Source of the DNA: Chromatiales bacterium
GTDB lineage: Bacteria; Pseudomonadota; Gammaproteobacteria; UBA6429; Thiohalophilaceae
DNA length: 64,000 nucleotides
NCBI GenBank assembly: GCA_027032075.1
Contig: JALVOC010000019.1
Span: 62,001-126,000, forward strand
Direction: 5' to 3'
In this document: positions 8,792 through 15,810 of the stretch, piece by piece
How the letters are laid out: every line of letters starts with the position of its first letter
How positions within the stretch are numbered: the stretch's first letter is position 1
The notes under the pieces: generated by a model
The model's input: the letters and a program-made list of their open reading frames with translations, nothing else
Told to the model about the DNA's origin: nothing
The model's database searches: none
Position numbers and translations under genes: made by a program

Positions 8792-9475
8792 TTATCGCAG
8801 GCGTGCACCGAAAATGGCGGTGCCGATGCGCACCATGGTGGCGCCTTCGGCAACAGCGGCCTCCAGATCGTGGCTCATGCCCATCGAGAGGGTATCCAGC
8901 TCGAGCCCGTCTCTCTGGAGTTGTTCCATTAGCTCACGCAGCAGGCGAAAGGGCTGGCGTTGTTGGACGGGATCACGCGCTGCGGCCGGGAGGGTCATCA
9001 GGCCACGCAGCCGCAGGCCGGGTAATTCGGCCACGCGCGGCGCCAGTTCCGCCACCTCATCCGGATGGAGACCGGATTTGCTGGTTTCCCCCGAGATGTT
9101 GACTTGCAGGCAGACATTGAGCGGCGGCAGATCGGCAGGGCGCTGGCTGCTGAGGCGGGCGGCGATCCTGAGTCTGTCGATGCTGTGGATCCAGGCGAAG
9201 TGTTCAGCCACCGCCCGGGTTTTGTTGGATTGAAGTGGGCCGATAAAATGCCATTCGGCAGCCGGGCCGAGTGCCCGGATTTTTACCAGCGCATCCTGCA
9301 GGTAATTTTCGCCAAAGGCCCGCTGGCCGGCAGCGATGGCGGTTTCGAGATCGGCCAGCGGACGGGTCTTGCTGACTGCAAGAAGGCGGATAGCACGGGG
9401 ATCACGCCCGGCAGCGACAGCGGCTTTTGTGATGCGTGCACGAACCTGTGCGAGATTTTCTGTGATGTTGCGCAC
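8792..9475 (-). CDS. yggS: YggS family PLP-binding protein (PLP homeostasis)
   Basis: About 228 residues, the family's usual size. LLAVSKTRPLADLETAIAAG carries the Lys that binds pyridoxal phosphate, followed by FGENYLQDALVKI, EWHFIGPLQSNK and, near the C-terminus, LSMGMSHDLEAAVAEGATMV with RIGTAIFGAR. These are the standard blocks of the single-barrel PLP-homeostasis protein (PLPBP/YggS), which handles vitamin B6 and affects amino- and keto-acid balance. The start is probably the GTG at 9475, preceded by GAGAGG; an upstream TTG at 9487 is possible. It is divergent from pilT (about 110 nt between), as in Pseudomonas-like genomes, where proC-yggT would follow directly. Here about 6.6 kb of signalling genes sit in between. 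Confidence 0.93.
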   Translation of the reverse strand: MRNITENLAQVRARITKAAVAAGRDPRAIRLLAVSKTRPLADLETAIAAGQRAFGENYLQDALVKIRALGPAAEWHFIGPLQSNKTRAVAEHFAWIHSIDRLRIAARLSSQRPADLPPLNVCLQVNISGETSKSGLHPDEVAELAPRVAELPGLRLRGLMTLPAAARDPVQQRQPFRLLRELMEQLQRDGLELDTLSMGMSHDLEAAVAEGATMVRIGTAIFGARLR

Positions 9476-9584
9476 CTTGCCTCTCAATCAAGCAGGTTGT
9501 ACTTTAGTAATAACCGTAATTACCGATAAATGATGCAATAGGGCATCGCTACAACAAAATGACGTTTGCAGGGTAAATCAGCCT

Positions 9585-10622
9585 ATGGATATTACCGAAT
9601 TACTGGCTTTCAGTGTAAAGAATAACGCCTCGGATCTGCACTTATCAGCCGGATTACCGCCGATGATCCGTGTCGATGGCGATGTGCGGCGCATCAACAT
9701 TCCGCCGCTTGAACACAAGACCGTGCACTCGCTGGTGTACGATATTATGAATGACAAGCAGCGCAAGGATTTCGAGGAATTTCTGGAAACCGATTTTTCC
9801 TTTGAAATCCCAGACATGGCCCGTTTCCGTGTCAATGCCTTCAACCACAATCGTGGCGCCGCTGCGGTATTTCGTACCATTCCTTCCAAAATCCTGACGC
9901 TGGAGGATCTCAACGCCCCGCAGGTGTTCAAGGAGATCGCCGATAATCCGCGCGGTATCGTATTGGTTACCGGGCCAACCGGTTCGGGTAAATCCACCAC
10001 GCTGGCGGCGATGATCGACTATAAAAATGAAAATGAATACGGTCATATCCTGACGATTGAGGATCCCATCGAATTCGTGCACGAAAGCAAGAAATGCCTG
10101 ATCAACCAACGCGAGGTTCACCGCGATACCCTGGGCTTTTCCGAGGCGCTGCGTTCCGCCCTGCGTGAGGATCCCGATATCATTCTGGTGGGCGAGCTGC
10201 GTGATCTGGAAACCATCCGCCTGGCGCTGACCGCCGCGGAAACCGGGCACCTGGTGTTTGGCACCTTACACACCAGTTCCGCCGCAAAAACCATCGACCG
10301 TATCATCGATGTGTTCCCTGCCGCGGAGAAGGACATGGTTCGTTCCATGTTGTCGGAGTCGTTGCGTGCCGTGATTGCGCAGACATTGTTGAAACGCATC
10401 GGTGGTGGCCGGGTGGCATCCCATGAAATCATGGTCGGCACGCCGGCGATTCGAAATCTCATCCGTGAAGACAAGGTCGCGCAGATGTATTCCGCCATCC
10501 AGACCGGTCAGGCACAGGGGATGCAGACGCTGGATCAGGATCTGCAGGATTTGGTGGCGCGCGGCGTGGTGAGCAAGCAAGAGGCACGTTTGCGGGCTGC
10601 CAATAAAGAAGCATTCAATTGA
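9585..10622 (+). CDS. pilT: Type IV pilus retraction ATPase PilT
   Basis: Hexameric cytoplasmic ATPase that powers pilus retraction and so twitching motility. 345 residues, as is usual. The N-terminal PAS-like domain opens MDITELLAFSVKNNASDLHL. Walker A is TGPTGSGKSTTLAAMIDY at about 129-147. Next come the Asp box (HILTIEDPIEFVHESKKCLI), Walker B (DPDIILVGELRDLETIRLAL) and the His box (TGHLVFGTLHTSSAAKTIDR). The C-terminal AIRNLIREDK is the retraction-specific AIRNLIRE motif. It is followed after 22 nt by pilU, so the two form an operon, divergent from yggS. The Chp regulators of pilus motors lie at 27-39 kb in the same window. Confidence 0.97.
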   Translation: MDITELLAFSVKNNASDLHLSAGLPPMIRVDGDVRRINIPPLEHKTVHSLVYDIMNDKQRKDFEEFLETDFSFEIPDMARFRVNAFNHNRGAAAVFRTIPSKILTLEDLNAPQVFKEIADNPRGIVLVTGPTGSGKSTTLAAMIDYKNENEYGHILTIEDPIEFVHESKKCLINQREVHRDTLGFSEALRSALREDPDIILVGELRDLETIRLALTAAETGHLVFGTLHTSSAAKTIDRIIDVFPAAEKDMVRSMLSESLRAVIAQTLLKRIGGGRVASHEIMVGTPAIRNLIREDKVAQMYSAIQTGQAQGMQTLDQDLQDLVARGVVSKQEARLRAANKEAFN

Positions 10623-10644
10623 AACGATATAGAGGCGCAGGCTT

Positions 10645-11772
10645 ATGGATTTTGATTCACTGTTGAAATTGATGGTGCATAAAAACGCCTCGGATATGTT
10701 CATCACTGCGGGCGTGGCGCCGAGTCTGAAGATCAACGGCAGGATCACGCCGGTGACCCAGGCGACACTCACCCCCGCCCAGGCGGAGGAGATCGTCAAC
10801 AACATCATGAGTCCGGCACAACGCGAGCAGTTTGCCACTCACAACGAATGCAATTTTGCCATCTCGGCCTCCGGTATCGGCCGTTTTCGTGTGAGTGCTT
10901 TCCGCCAGCGCAACCATGCCGGCATGGTATTGCGCAAGATTGAAACCACCATCCCCAGGATTGAGGATTTGGGTTTGCCGAGTATCGTCAAGGACCTGGC
11001 AATGACCAAGCGCGGCCTGGTTATTTTTGTCGGGGCAACCGGTTCGGGCAAATCGACCTCGCTGGCTGCCTTGATAGGTTTCCGCAATGAAAACAGTACC
11101 GGCCACATTATCAGTATCGAAGATCCGATTGAGTATATTCATAACCACAAGGGTTGCATCGTGACCCAGCGTGAAGTGGGTCTGGATACGGAAAGTTTTG
11201 AAGTGGCGCTGAAAAACACTTTACGGCAGGCGCCCGATGTTATTCTGATTGGCGAAATCCGTACCCGCGAAACCATGGATCACGCCATTGCGTTTGCCGA
11301 AACCGGTCACCTTTGTCTTGCGACATTACACGCCAATAATGCCAATCAGGCGATGGATCGCATCATTAACTTTTTCCCCGAGGATCGCCGTAACCAGTTG
11401 TTGATGGATTTGTCCCTCAATATGAAAGCCTTTGTGGCACAGCAGTTGATCCCCACGCCGGACGGACAGAACCGGGTACTGGCAGTGGAAGTGCTGATCA
11501 ATACGCCGCTGATGGCGGATTTGATCCGTAAGGGCGAGATTCACCAGATGAAACCCCTGATGGCCAAGTCGGGCCAGCAAGGCATGCGCACCTTCGATCA
11601 GGCGTTATACGCACTCTACAAGGATGGTGACATCACTTATGAGGACGCCATCAATTATGCGGATTCAGCCAACGAGCTTCGTCTGATGATCAAGCTGGGT
11701 GAGACCAAGGGAGGGGACGTGGAGGCCATGACCGCATCCCTGGAGGGGATCACCATACAGGAAACAGAATAA
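10645..11772 (+). CDS. pilU: PilT-dependent retraction ATPase PilU
   Basis: Paralogue of PilT, 375 residues, supporting force generation during pilus retraction together with PilT in other gammaproteobacteria. Opens MDFDSLLKLMVHKNASDMFI. Walker A is GATGSGKSTSLAALIGF at about 130. The Asp box reads HIISIEDPIEYIHNHKGCIV, Walker B DVILIGEIRTRETMDHAI and the His box TGHLCLATLHANNANQAMDR. In place of the PilT AIRNLIRE motif it has PLMADLIRKGEIHQMKPLM, which distinguishes PilU. The acidic C-terminal tail (GGDVEAMTASLEGITIQETE) is also PilU-like. Second gene of the pilTU operon. A half copy of the palindromic repeat follows about 60 nt after its stop. Confidence 0.95.
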   Translation: MDFDSLLKLMVHKNASDMFITAGVAPSLKINGRITPVTQATLTPAQAEEIVNNIMSPAQREQFATHNECNFAISASGIGRFRVSAFRQRNHAGMVLRKIETTIPRIEDLGLPSIVKDLAMTKRGLVIFVGATGSGKSTSLAALIGFRNENSTGHIISIEDPIEYIHNHKGCIVTQREVGLDTESFEVALKNTLRQAPDVILIGEIRTRETMDHAIAFAETGHLCLATLHANNANQAMDRIINFFPEDRRNQLLMDLSLNMKAFVAQQLIPTPDGQNRVLAVEVLINTPLMADLIRKGEIHQMKPLMAKSGQQGMRTFDQALYALYKDGDITYEDAINYADSANELRLMIKLGETKGGDVEAMTASLEGITIQETE

Positions 11773-12103
11773 AAAACACATGGCACGAAGGTTGTCTGCC
11801 CTGCGTTTCACTGTGTTCCTTACTATATGCATGTTGCCGGGAGTCTTGACATCGGCTGCCGGAGAAACGGCTTGCAAAACAACCCGCAGGGCACTTTTTG
11901 CACAGTGATTTAGACTCCCCCTAAAAAGTAATTTGTGTGATGGAATCGCCCGGAGTCAAGGGATGTTGTTCAAACACGCTTATTCTTTGAAGAACGAAGG
12001 CCAGCGGAAAAAACAGCGTCAGACGACACGGTTTTTGTGCAGGTTGCCTGGCCGGGCAAGTTGACGGAGATAATACCGGTTTCTTGGATAAAGGGGATTG
12101 TGC
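11773..12103. other. 331-nt intergenic region after pilU
   Basis: Holds the repeat relic at 11833-11905 and, overlapping it, a 42-codon plus-strand frame at 11780-11908 that opens MARRLSALRFTVFLTICMLP and looks like a signal peptide with a very short tail. The frame has no clear ribosome-binding site and ends inside the repeat homology, so I treat it as a doubtful or decayed gene. The rest should contain the promoter for the following binding-protein gene, but no clear -35/-10 pair stands out. Confidence 0.5.
11833..11905 (+). repeat. Probable half copy of the palindromic repeat element
   Basis: The stretch 11833-11872 matches the right inner arm of repeat copy 2 (55511-55550) at about 33 of 40 positions, including an identical block GGAGAAACGGCTT. 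After a diverged spacer, GCACTTTTTGCACAG resembles the outer arm there (CACCTTTTTCGCACGG) in the expected order. No matching left arm is visible upstream, so only half of the element, or a decayed relic, is present. Like the two full copies it lies just 3' of a gene (pilU). Confidence 0.45.
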
Positions 12104-12871
12104 ATGCAGGTACACTACACTGCGGTGGCGGCAGCCGCCAGGCTTGCAGCCGTTTTGATTGTTTTATGCATGCCTGGCTTATTACAGGCAATAACCTTCG
12201 ATGAACCGCTCATAATCAATTCCGGACGCAAACACCCTTTCGTCCAGCCCGATGGTGCAGGATTTTATGACCTGCTGGTGAAGGCGCTCTTCAAACGCAT
12301 CGGCATCAAGGCGGAATGTGTGTATCTGCCTTCAGAACGGGCCTTGATTAATGCCAACAGCGGCATCGATGCCGGGAATATCGCACGCATCGAGGGGTTG
12401 GAGAAAAAGTATCCCAATCTGGTGCGGGTGCCTGAAAAGGTAGTGGATTTCGAGTTCATGGTTTACACTAACAAGGTTACCTTTCCGGTGAACGGCTGGG
12501 AAAGCCTGGTACCCTATAATGTTGGTTTTGTTACCGGATGGAAAATATTTGAAAAAAACATCACCCGCGCAAGAAGTATTACAAAAGTGCGCAATCCTTC
12601 CCAGTTGTTTGAACTGTTGGCAAATGAACGGGCAGAAGTGGTGATGTTTGATCGCTGGGGCGGCTTGTCGTGGATGAAAGAGCATGGTGTCAAGGTGCAT
12701 CATCTGGAACCGCCAATTGCCAAACGCGAAATGTTTCTGTATATGCATAAGAAATATCGCAGTCTGGTGCCGCGTCTCGCGCAGGAGCTTGCGGCAATGA
12801 AAAGCGATGGTGAATATCAACGGATTTATGATAAAAGTCTAAAACCACTTCTTGAATTTAACGGAGAGTAG
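12104..12871 (+). CDS. Periplasmic solute-binding protein (family 3-like), orphan
   Basis: About 255 residues with a signal peptide (LAAVLIVLCMPGLLQA, cleavage before ITFDEP) and a family-3 type extracellular solute-binding fold. Supporting segments are AGFYDLLVKALFKRIGIKAE, SERALINANSGIDAGNIARI, VGFVTGWKIFEKNI and the C-terminal AMKSDGEYQRIYDKSLKPL, the typical ending of this family. I chose the ATG at 12104, two codons after an in-frame TTG, because AAGGGG lies at a suitable distance. No permease or ATPase gene is nearby. The next gene, 35 nt downstream, is a membrane histidine kinase, so this protein probably acts as a sensory subunit. The ligand is unknown. Confidence 0.85.
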   Translation: MQVHYTAVAAAARLAAVLIVLCMPGLLQAITFDEPLIINSGRKHPFVQPDGAGFYDLLVKALFKRIGIKAECVYLPSERALINANSGIDAGNIARIEGLEKKYPNLVRVPEKVVDFEFMVYTNKVTFPVNGWESLVPYNVGFVTGWKIFEKNITRARSITKVRNPSQLFELLANERAEVVMFDRWGGLSWMKEHGVKVHHLEPPIAKREMFLYMHKKYRSLVPRLAQELAAMKSDGEYQRIYDKSLKPLLEFNGE

Positions 12872-12906
12872 TTGATAAGCCGGCAACCGGAAAGCCAGAT
12901 ATCTTG

Positions 12907-14700
12907 ATGAAAAGTGTCACATACCACAGCCGCATCGCACGCCGCCTGATTGTTTCTATCGTTTTATTCAGTTCTCTCATTACGCTGATTGCCACCGCCA
13001 TCCAGTTGTATGGCGAATACAAACGCGATATCAAAAGTATCGACACACGCCTGCAGCAGATTCAGGCAAGTTACCTGCAAGGCATTACAGAAGCGGTGTG
13101 GGTGGCGGATCGGACTCAGTTGCAGATCATGCTGGATGGTATTGGCGAAATTCGCGATATCATCTATGCCGAAGTCAGGGTGGACGGTAAAGTATACCAA
13201 CGTAGTGGTGAACCGACAGATAAAAATATCATCACGCTGAAACTTGACTTGAATTACCACTATCGCAACAAAGTGCACAAGATTGGTGAATTGACCGTCC
13301 TGGCCAGTCTTTCCGGTATTTACCAGCGATTAATCAACCGTGTCTGGGTGATTCTGGTATCCAATGGCATCAAAACTTTCTTTGTGGCGTTATTCATCTA
13401 TTTTTTGTTCAACAAGCTGGTCACACGGCATCTTGATCGCATTGCCGCTTATGCCAGTTCACATGATATCCGGAATGCCGATTTGCAGCTGAGTCTGGAG
13501 CGCCGCCCTAACCCGCCGGACAAGAGAGATGAACTGGATGAACTGGTCGACGCCTTTAACCAGATGCATGACAATCTGCGTGCCTCCTTTGAGGCGCTGG
13601 TGGAAAGTGAACAACAGGTTCGCTTGTTGCTGGATTCGACCGCTGAGGCGATTTACGGCATCGATTTGCAGGGGCGTTGTATTTTTGTCAATCCCGCCTG
13701 TGTGCGCATGCTCGGCTATGAGTCGGCCGATGAACTTGTCGGCCACGATATTCATGAAATGATTCACCAGCACGAGGCAGAGGGTGAAACCCGCCTGGAA
13801 GAGCAGTGGCTGGTGCAGATCCTCGCCCAGCAAGGACAGGCGGGGCATTCGGATGAGGATGTCTACCGGCGCAAGGATGGCAGCAGCTTTCCAGTTGAAT
13901 GGTGGGCGCACCCCATCATACGTCATGGTGAAAGTGCTGGGGCAATGGTCACCTTTTTCGATATAAGCCAGCGTAAACAGAATGAAGAGGAACTGCATCA
14001 GTATCGGGAAGAGCTGGAAAAGCTGGTGCAACAGCGAACCGATGCACTTGAATCATTCAGTTATTCTGTTTCCCATGACCTGCGTGCACCCTTGCGAAGC
14101 ATCCATGGCTTCAGTCAGGCATTGCTGGAAGATTATAGTGACAAGCTTGATGGGGAGGGTGCCTACTTCCTGAATCGCATCATGACCAATACCCTGCGCA
14201 TGGCACAGTTGATCGATGATTTGCTGCATTTGTCCCAGTTGAGTCGCCGTGACATCCAGTTTGAAAAGTTTGATATGAGTGCAATGGCGGAGGGCATCAT
14301 CCGCTATTTGAAAAAACAGAGCCCGGAACGTGAGGTGGAGATCCACATCCAGGCGGAGATGACAGCCTGTGGTGATCCCGGCTTGTTGCGGATTTTACTG
14401 GAAAACCTGCTTGGGAATGCCTGGAAATATACCGCTTACGAAAAGGTCGCGCGGATCGAGTTTGGCTGCCATGTCGTCGATGGTGAGGAGGTTTTTTATC
14501 TGCGCGACAATGGTGTTGGCTTCGAGATGCAGTATGTGGACAAACTGTTTGGTGCTTTCCAGCGTTTGCACGGGGAGGAATTTGAGGGTACCGGCATCGG
14601 TCTGGCGACGGTGGCACGTATTGTAGAGCGGCATGGTGGCCGTATCTGGGCCGAGTCCGTCAAGGGTGAGGGGGCGACCTTCAGCTTTACCCTGGCCTGA
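12907..14700 (+). CDS. Membrane sensor histidine kinase with PAS domain
   Basis: About 597 residues. Helix 1 at about 14-38 and helix 2 near 144-168 frame a periplasmic region of about 105 residues. A HAMP linker follows (KLVTRHLDRIAAYASSHDI). A PAS domain lies at about 237-350 (LLLDSTAEAIYGIDLQGRCI) and ends in TFFDISQRKQNEEEL and a coiled coil. The dimerisation box is SYSVSHDLRAPLRSIHGFSQ with the phospho-accepting His at about 389. ATP-binding boxes are NLLGNAWKYT (N), LRDNGVGFEMQ (G1) and EGTGIGLATVARIV (G2). All catalytic boxes look intact. No response regulator gene is adjacent, so the partner is elsewhere. Co-transcribed with the binding protein 35 nt upstream. The chosen ATG follows a TTG by one codon. 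Confidence 0.92.
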   Translation: MKSVTYHSRIARRLIVSIVLFSSLITLIATAIQLYGEYKRDIKSIDTRLQQIQASYLQGITEAVWVADRTQLQIMLDGIGEIRDIIYAEVRVDGKVYQRSGEPTDKNIITLKLDLNYHYRNKVHKIGELTVLASLSGIYQRLINRVWVILVSNGIKTFFVALFIYFLFNKLVTRHLDRIAAYASSHDIRNADLQLSLERRPNPPDKRDELDELVDAFNQMHDNLRASFEALVESEQQVRLLLDSTAEAIYGIDLQGRCIFVNPACVRMLGYESADELVGHDIHEMIHQHEAEGETRLEEQWLVQILAQQGQAGHSDEDVYRRKDGSSFPVEWWAHPIIRHGESAGAMVTFFDISQRKQNEEELHQYREELEKLVQQRTDALESFSYSVSHDLRAPLRSIHGFSQALLEDYSDKLDGEGAYFLNRIMTNTLRMAQLIDDLLHLSQLSRRDIQFEKFDMSAMAEGIIRYLKKQSPEREVEIHIQAEMTACGDPGLLRILLENLLGNAWKYTAYEKVARIEFGCHVVDGEEVFYLRDNGVGFEMQYVDKLFGAFQRLHGEEFEGTGIGLATVARIVERHGGRIWAESVKGEGATFSFTLA

Positions 14701-14723
14701 TGATACCCTGCAGCAGATTTTTC

Positions 14724-15596
14724 TCAAGCGAAAACATCGCGTGCGTCGAACACCGGCCCGTCGACGCAAACCCGTTTCATCTGCAGGCCATTTTCGTTTT
14801 GTACCTCCACCACACAACCGGCGCAGCCACCCACGGCGCAGGCCATGAACTCTTCCAGCGAAACCTGGCATGGCAGTTCGTATTCCCTGGCGAGCCCCGC
14901 CACCGCCTCCAGCATGGGGTGGGGGCCGCAGGCAAAGACTTCCACTTCCGCCAGCTGCCCGGTATTTAAAGTGTCCAGCCACAGGCGGGCCAGATCGGTC
15001 ACATAACCTTCGAAGCAGCCGGCGTAATCTTGCGTGCTTGCCAGCCGGCAGGGGATGTTCCACTCTTCCATCAACGGCATGGTGGCGATCACGTCGGCCG
15101 GAATGCCGGGCAGAAGGAATTCGGAAGGACGGGGGGTAAAGGGAAAAGGCACTTCCGATCCCAGGATCATCAGCGGTGAGAAGTCAGGCTGATGTTGATG
15201 AATGGCGTCGGCGAGAAACACCATCGGTGGCATCCCCACGCCGCCCCCGATCAACAAGGGGCGGGGGTGCTCGTGGTGCAGCCTGAATGGCTTGCCTACA
15301 GGACCCAGGATGCTGAGCCGTTCCCCCGCTTTGCGTTTCGCCAGCAGTGCAGTGCCTTCTCCCAATGCCTTGTAGAGAAATTCCACCTCCCCCTCGCGGG
15401 GCATGCTCCGCATGATGGAGATTGGCCGGCGCATGGGGCGCAAGGGGTGACAGGTAATGTGGGCAAAACTGCCGGGTTGGGCGTGGCGGGCAATTTTGGG
15501 CGCATGTACACGCAAAATATATTGATCACCCTCGAAAGCCTGATGCGCCAGGATTTCAGCGTCTTCAACAAAAAGGGTATTACGGTGATTTTTCAT
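14724..15596 (-). CDS. PyrK-like iron-sulfur flavoprotein (dihydroorotate dehydrogenase electron-transfer type)
   Basis: 290 residues of the ferredoxin-NADP reductase superfamily in the PyrK arrangement. The FAD-binding barrel has PMRRPISIMRS (the RPxS motif). The NAD-binding half has LLIGGGVGMPPMVFLADAI and EVFACGPHPMLEAV. The C-terminus carries a 2Fe-2S motif, CAVGGCAGCVVEV with a later VCVDGPVFDARDVF. In class 1B enzymes PyrK passes electrons from dihydroorotate dehydrogenase PyrD to NAD. No pyrD is adjacent, but pyrB and pyrC' lie 3 kb away. It may serve another dehydrogenase. It is convergent with the histidine kinase gene (23 nt between stops). Substrate partner not deducible from sequence. 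Confidence 0.8.
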   Translation of the reverse strand: MKNHRNTLFVEDAEILAHQAFEGDQYILRVHAPKIARHAQPGSFAHITCHPLRPMRRPISIMRSMPREGEVEFLYKALGEGTALLAKRKAGERLSILGPVGKPFRLHHEHPRPLLIGGGVGMPPMVFLADAIHQHQPDFSPLMILGSEVPFPFTPRPSEFLLPGIPADVIATMPLMEEWNIPCRLASTQDYAGCFEGYVTDLARLWLDTLNTGQLAEVEVFACGPHPMLEAVAGLAREYELPCQVSLEEFMACAVGGCAGCVVEVQNENGLQMKRVCVDGPVFDARDVFA

Positions 15597-15775
15597 GAGC
15601 GCATTATGGCATGTTGCCGACAGCTGTTCATGCCCCCTGATGGCCTGCGTTCGCGCATCGATAACTCATTTTATCATGCCTGCCCGTGTGGCGTTTTCTT
15701 CCAGAATTTAGACTTTATCCAATATAACCCGTACTGTAAATCGGGATAAGGTGGATTTTAGGCTGATTTAGGGAC

Positions 15776-15781
15776 TATAAT
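15776..15781 (+). promoter_or_regulatory. Likely -10 box (TATAAT) upstream of the GGDEF-EAL gene
   Basis: A perfect TATAAT lies 30 nt upstream of the ATG at 15811, in an AT-rich stretch between two divergent genes. No good -35 is seen 16-18 nt upstream. The short leader that follows lacks a Shine-Dalgarno sequence. Confidence 0.4.
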
Positions 15782-15810
15782 GCATTAGTTCTAATCATTT
15801 TGTTGCATGG

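Noticed and set aside
11889-11903. Sigma-54-like string GGGCACTTTTTGC upstream of the family-3 binding protein
   Set aside because: The GG and GC are 10 bp apart, not 12, and the sequence belongs to the repeat homology.
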